This document shows, in pieces, positions 36,294-36,839 of a stretch of 36,839 nucleotides of DNA. Below the pieces are notes generated by a model, which saw only the letters and a list, made by a program, of their open reading frames with translations, did not search any database and had not been told where the DNA came from. The stretch spans positions 1 through 36,839 of the IMG/VR virus record IMGVR_UViG_3300044998_001419. One strand, written 5' to 3'. Both the position numbers and the translations under genes were made by a program. The DNA is from a virus. How positions within the stretch are numbered: position 1 is the stretch's first letter; the number at the start of each line of letters is the position of its first letter.

Positions 36294-36839
36294 TCAGATG
36301 GGACGTATCGGTAGCTCAAGCCAGCGGCCGCTCCCCGGCTTGCCCTTGATACATTGCCGGATGATGGGTTCTTCGATCTGATCCAAGAGATCTCGGACCC
36401 GATACTGACCCTTGATGCCCGGAATCTTGGTCTGGAGTTCCTCGGTGGAGAACTTCTGCCCGGGGTGGTCCTGCAAGAACTTCAGGATCGCCAAGACTTC
36501 GGGCGGAATTCCAGAATAGGCCTCTCCGTCGAGGACAACGGTGCCCGAGGTGAGGTTGATGATCAGCCGCTTCTCGGTGAGATAGTTGGCCACCAGCCAG
36601 TCCGCGAACTCGCCAGCGTGATCGCGGGCGTCTTCCGCACCTTCCTTTGAACTCCCGAGGAGGGTGTGCCAGAGTTTCCGGGCGGCGGTCGGCAGCCGTT
36701 CTCCGGGAAGGCATTTCCGAAAGTCTTCCACGTAGATGTACAGGGTATGGTTCTGATCGATGGGCTCGATCTTGTCGGTGCTCTCGTAGGCGGAAAGCTC
36801 ATCGACGAGAAGTCGGACCTTCTGCTGGAGGGCGTACAC
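36294..36839 (-). CDS. Hypothetical protein with C-terminal winged-helix-like domain (partial at window edge)
   Basis: At least 181 residues; the frame is open to the right edge, so the true start may lie outside even though a GTG sits at the last bases. The sequence has helical and strand sections (QQKVRLLVDELSAYESTDKI, NHTLYIYVEDFRKCLPGERL) and a C-terminal region (PPEVLAILKFLQDHPGQKFS, TEELQTKIPGIKGQYRVRDL) that reads like a winged helix. It could be a regulator of the element. The family is not recognised. Its 3' end lies next to the right repeat array. Confidence 0.6.
   Translation of the reverse strand: MYALQQKVRLLVDELSAYESTDKIEPIDQNHTLYIYVEDFRKCLPGERLPTAARKLWHTLLGSSKEGAEDARDHAGEFADWLVANYLTEKRLIINLTSGTVVLDGEAYSGIPPEVLAILKFLQDHPGQKFSTEELQTKIPGIKGQYRVRDLLDQIEEPIIRQCIKGKPGSGRWLELPIRPI

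Noticed and set aside
1-36839. CRISPR array to accompany the Cas4-like nuclease
   Set aside because: No regularly spaced repeats with unique spacers and no cas1, cas2 or effector gene were seen. The 10-bp tandem and 30-bp dispersed repeats have the wrong architecture.

Overview
The window looks like part of a high-GC planctomycete genome, most likely Gemmataceae. Two host-type hallmarks support this: a protein opening with the double-CxxC zinc knuckle typical of planctomycete membrane proteins (2368-3297), and a large secreted protein with a planctomycete-style leader ending in a 'LESLEVRDVPS' motif (8306-11203). Almost everything else is a mobile element of phage ancestry, mostly on the minus strand.

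Layout. 1-1532: tyrosine recombinase and a small excisionase-like HTH protein. 1533-1927: control region with four tandem 10-bp repeats and a 16-bp palindrome. 1928-3846: hypothetical protein, zinc-knuckle membrane protein and HTH regulator. 3930-8042: early-type block with two nuclease-like proteins (one Cas4/RecB-like with an Fe-S cysteine set), a zinc-ribbon protein, small unknowns and a DUF932 protein. 8306-12269: plus-strand cargo pair, a PKD/cadherin-like surface protein and a TPR protein. 12369-13942: small unknown and a DNA polymerase sliding clamp. 14131-16432: two-gene unit, a divergent ThyA-family enzyme with an Asn-to-Asp change at the base-recognition position, behind a membrane-anchored dCTP-deaminase-fold protein that lacks the catalytic residues. 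16520-25478: HK97-type head module (connector, probable decoration protein, major capsid protein, protease with a C-terminal extension, portal, large terminase), interrupted by one plus-strand gene at 22927-23679.

25541-26866: compact plus-strand stress cassette with its own promoter, perfect operator and terminator: a CsoR-superfamily repressor, a MerT-like membrane protein interrupted by an in-frame TGA, and a protein with three copies of a four-cysteine motif. 26910-32867: small phage genes including a probable small terminase, a zinc-ribbon protein, a sigma-like/AP2 fusion, two cysteine-rich paralogues, an AP2-like protein and an HNH-AP2 endonuclease. 33289-36839: hypothetical genes and a DnaX-like clamp loader, with a second copy of the 10-bp repeat array at 36249-36288.

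How it fits together: the element can integrate, appears to bring its own clamp and clamp loader, and encodes a nearly complete capsid and packaging set. No tail, tape-measure, baseplate or lysis gene is visible, and the place next to the connector where tail genes normally sit holds the nucleotide-enzyme pair and the clamp. This suggests a capsid-forming satellite, a tail-less domesticated prophage, or a phage whose tail genes lie outside the window. All assignments are from reading the sequence; no database search was run.
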